From Vibrio ichthyoenteri ATCC 700023 (GTDB taxonomy: Bacteria; Pseudomonadota; Gammaproteobacteria; Enterobacterales; Vibrionaceae), in NCBI RefSeq assembly GCF_000222605.1, contig NZ_AFWF01000038.1, positions 1 to 64,000 of the forward strand: 64,000 nt of DNA, read 5' to 3'. Both the position numbers and the translations under genes were made by a program. The notes under the pieces were generated by a model, which saw only the letters and a program-made list of their open reading frames with translations, was not told the DNA's origin and ran no database searches. Positions 63,610 to 64,000 of this stretch are shown in pieces. The number at the start of each line of letters is the position of its first letter. Within the stretch, counting starts at the first letter, position 1.

Positions 63610-64000
63610 TTATTTGCTGACAACAAAACTGTTTGGAATTTCAGCCAATTGAGTCCCTAAGTTATTAGGGAAGACTATGTATTCGCCGTGATACTTCACG
63701 TTCGATTTATAATCGGTCACTTTATGCAGCATAAAGCCAGCATTTGCCGCTAGTTCAATGAATTTAGCGTGATTACCTCGAACAAACCAGTTCATTGGTT
63801 TAACCATTAGCTCGCCATCAAAACAGCTATCGCATTGCTCGGTACAAAGAGCAAATGAGTTTTGCCCTTCAATAAAGATTTGTACCTTACCAACACCAAC
63901 TAAAGGTTCAGAGGTCGAAACCTCCCAGTCATTCTCTTCCATAAAGTCGAGAAACTGATTAATTTGGCTATCTTTGACTGCTTTTTGCTCTTCACCTTGA
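63610..64000 (-). CDS. Protein of unknown function, C-terminal part (cut by window end)
   Basis: The frame stays open to the last base of the window, so the ATG at 63942 is probably internal; about 129 residues are visible. The part seen includes FLDFMEENDWEV, a CTEQCDSCFDGE segment with three Cys, and a FIELAANAGFMLHKVTDY helix. The last residues are VVSK. I do not recognise a family. A strong terminator follows. Confidence 0.75.
   Translation of the reverse strand, partial: QGEEQKAVKDSQINQFLDFMEENDWEVSTSEPLVGVGKVQIFIEGQNSFALCTEQCDSCFDGELMVKPMNWFVRGNHAKFIELAANAGFMLHKVTDYKSNVKYHGEYIVFPNNLGTQLAEIPNSFVVSK

Noticed and set aside
63429-63620. Open frame of 63 codons near the right edge
   Set aside because: It runs through the strong terminator at 63560-63589 and into the neighbouring gene on the other strand.
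1-64000. CRISPR arrays, insertion sequences, integrons, prophage genes, tRNA or rRNA
   Set aside because: Looked for on both strands; no regular repeat-spacer array, transposase or integrase frame, or cloverleaf-like sequence was seen by eye.

Overview
The window reads as chromosomal DNA of a Vibrio or close Vibrionaceae relative. The main evidence is a TonB2-type energy-transducing operon with the extra TtpC-like subunit, a complete norspermidine pathway (bifunctional DABA aminotransferase/decarboxylase, carboxynorspermidine dehydrogenase, NspC), the gyrA / ubiG / nrdA-nrdB-yfaE block, and general protein similarity. Base composition is even. I see no insertion sequence, prophage, integron, CRISPR array, tRNA or rRNA.

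Layout. 1-3.9 kb: C-terminal end of an EAL phosphodiesterase, a Wzx-like flippase, a membrane diguanylate cyclase and a DUF2726 zinc-ribbon protein. 4.3-7.7 kb: a four-gene polar amino-acid ABC importer. 7.7-15.4 kb: a TonB2-type operon of six genes (DUF3450, TtpC, ExbB, ExbD, TonB, TPR) read leftward from a Fur-like box, plus a siderophore receptor with its own Fur-like sites and a long structured leader. 15.4-21.3 kb: a CpxRA-like two-component pair, then a TAXI-type TRAP transporter (fused permease and binding protein). 22-25.8 kb: a glycerophosphodiesterase, a LexA-controlled SulA-like inhibitor, PurR-controlled purC and a LysR regulator. 25.8-31.6 kb: a YjjI/YjjW glycyl-radical enzyme and activase, a doubly broken chemoreceptor gene, a small membrane protein and a LysE-family exporter.

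31.8-42.5 kb: gyrA, ubiG, nrdA, an nrdB interrupted by a one-base frameshift, yfaE, a small conserved-looking gene, a CinA-like protein and a DUF3943 protein. 42.7-48.9 kb: a GcvR-like ACT protein and the norspermidine operon, which carries a repeat-rich spacer. 49.6-52.8 kb: a TolC-family plus OmpA-family pair and nhaA. 53.1-57.4 kb: an FtsX-type ABC transporter with an AttH/CrtC-like lipocalin protein. 57.5-64 kb: a MATE exporter, an SDR-type membrane protein, rnk, a glutathione S-transferase and two unrecognised proteins, one cut by the window edge.

Working together: the TonB operon should energise the neighbouring Fur-regulated receptor. NrdA, NrdB and YfaE form the class Ia ribonucleotide reductase and its cofactor-maintenance ferredoxin. 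The three polyamine genes convert aspartate semialdehyde through diaminopropane to norspermidine. Most of the window is ordinary core genome. The points most worth a second look are the frameshift in nrdB, the decayed chemoreceptor, the receptor leader, the glycyl-radical module of unknown substrate, the TolC/OmpA pair with no visible adhesin or transporter, and the repeat-filled nspC spacer. All operator and terminator calls were made by eye against remembered consensus sequences.
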